This document shows positions 63,187 through 64,000 of a stretch of DNA of 64,000 nucleotides, piece after piece. Numbering within the stretch: position 1 is the stretch's first letter; each line of letters opens with the position of its first letter. The stretch comes from Zoroaster sp. YZ-2022. Its lineage: Eukaryota; Echinodermata; Asteroidea; Forcipulatida; Zoroasteridae. Made by a program: the position numbers and the translations under genes. The stretch covers positions 15,474,369 through 15,538,368 of the forward strand of contig CM055837.1 in assembly GCA_029582265.1 (NCBI GenBank), given 5' to 3'. The notes below the pieces were generated by a model. That model saw only the letters and a program-made list of their open reading frames with translations. It made no database searches and was not told where the DNA came from.

Positions 63187-64000
63187 CTGAAACAAATTAG
63201 GAGATAATTTTGTGAAGAAATGTGAAAATTATTATTGTTTGCATAATGGAATCAATTATTGGTTGACCCAGGCTTACAAGTTGTGAATGGTCCTTCTTGC
63301 TGAATACTGCGCATGAGCGATGACCTTGGGGTCAGAACATCGGAAAGAATGTCGTATCTGGCCACCACTTTTTAAGGTTTTTGGGGGAATTTTTTTGCAA
63401 CCACTAACCAGTTAAAAAATGATTCTATCGATTTTTGTGGGTACTTTAAAATCCACTTTTATGATGGTTTTCGGACTTTATTTCCCTTCTAAAAACCCTC
63501 CCCTTCAGAAAATAGAAGGATCCTATTATACACATGTAGTTGCCACTGCGCATGTACATGTACAATGACCATGTTGGTCACTGACGGGGGAGTTGACAAG
63601 ATCAGACTGACATGACTGAGGAAGTCATTGTATACCAAAAATGCTTGATTTTTCATGAAATAAATATCCTGGAATAATTTGAAGTATATGTCCATCATCA
63701 TCCAAATGTTCTCCACCTTACTACAATACTAGGTAGGTAAGATTACTTTATTGGTTATATTGAATGAGAAAAAGTGGCAGCTGGATACGACATTCTACCC
63801 AGAACACTGTAAGTAAAGTCCTGTCGCCCTTGCGAAATTGAGGTTCTGCCGCGTAATCAATGTTCTGACACCAAGGTGACAAGGGTTACAAGGTCATCGC
63901 TCGATGAACGGCATGAAAAGTTTGTACACAGATTAGGCCAAAAGAATAAAAGTCATAGATTTACGTCCGGGAAATTTCGAAAACACATGAGGCTTTTTTT
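63187..64000. other. PPIL4 intron 1 region, weak inverted repeat
   Basis: GAGCGATGACCTT (63315) and AAGGTCATCGCTC (63891), with TGTTCTGAC/GTCAGAACA inside, form imperfect ends about 590 bp apart. No PPIL4 exon 1 found here. Confidence 0.5.

Noticed and set aside
63489..63716. 75-codon minus frame near the right edge
   Set aside because: No similarity, and it lies in the PPIL4 first-intron region.
63187..64000. PPIL4 exon 1
   Set aside because: No minus-strand frame resembling the expected cyclophilin N-terminus ending in a donor of the right phase; it must lie beyond the window.

Overview
This window is animal nuclear DNA. It holds two multi-exon protein genes with canonical GT-AG introns, both on the minus strand, in a matrix of tRNA-derived SINEs, short inverted-repeat DNA transposons and minisatellites. 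The repeats (tRNA-headed SINEs with ATT tails, GGGCCCAATTTCATA-type elements, frequent TACATGTA words) suggest a marine invertebrate deuterostome, perhaps an echinoderm or hemichordate. That taxonomic guess is inference only.

Gene 1 (about 9.37-30.93 kb, minus) is a uronyl 2-O-sulfotransferase (UST) reconstructed from eight coding exons whose phases all agree: 485 residues, a type II Golgi membrane enzyme. Gene 2 (38.04 kb to beyond the right edge, minus) is PPIL4, a nuclear cyclophilin with an RRM and an RD/RE/RS-rich tail. Exons 2-13 are visible (524 residues) and exon 1 lies outside the window. The two genes are head-to-tail with about 7 kb between them. Human UST and PPIL4 both map to 6q25.1, so this looks like retained ancient linkage. 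No functional coupling is implied.

Layout: 1-9.3 kb, downstream of UST: a 76-bp array, several MITEs, a 44-bp array, a 30-bp array and TTAA elements. 9.4-31 kb, UST with transposons pressed against its splice sites. 31-38 kb, intergenic, with nested MITEs and a perfect 74-bp palindrome carrying a 9-bp target duplication. 38-64 kb, PPIL4, with a 4.7-kb 63-bp minisatellite in intron 11, a 58-bp minisatellite inside a hAT-like element, and split or nested SINEs.

The most unusual feature is a crowd of about 20 short elements bounded by TTAACCCT...AGGGTTAA. They have a TTAA target and piggyBac-like ends that resemble telomere repeats. Their interiors are not random: each subfamily is built from many copies, in both orientations, of its own private 5-8 base word (GTCAAAA, GAAAGG, GAATGG, GCCACT, TCCAAAATCC and others). 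Some carry internal minisatellites whose copy number differs between insertions. I found no transposase in the window, so what mobilises them is unknown.
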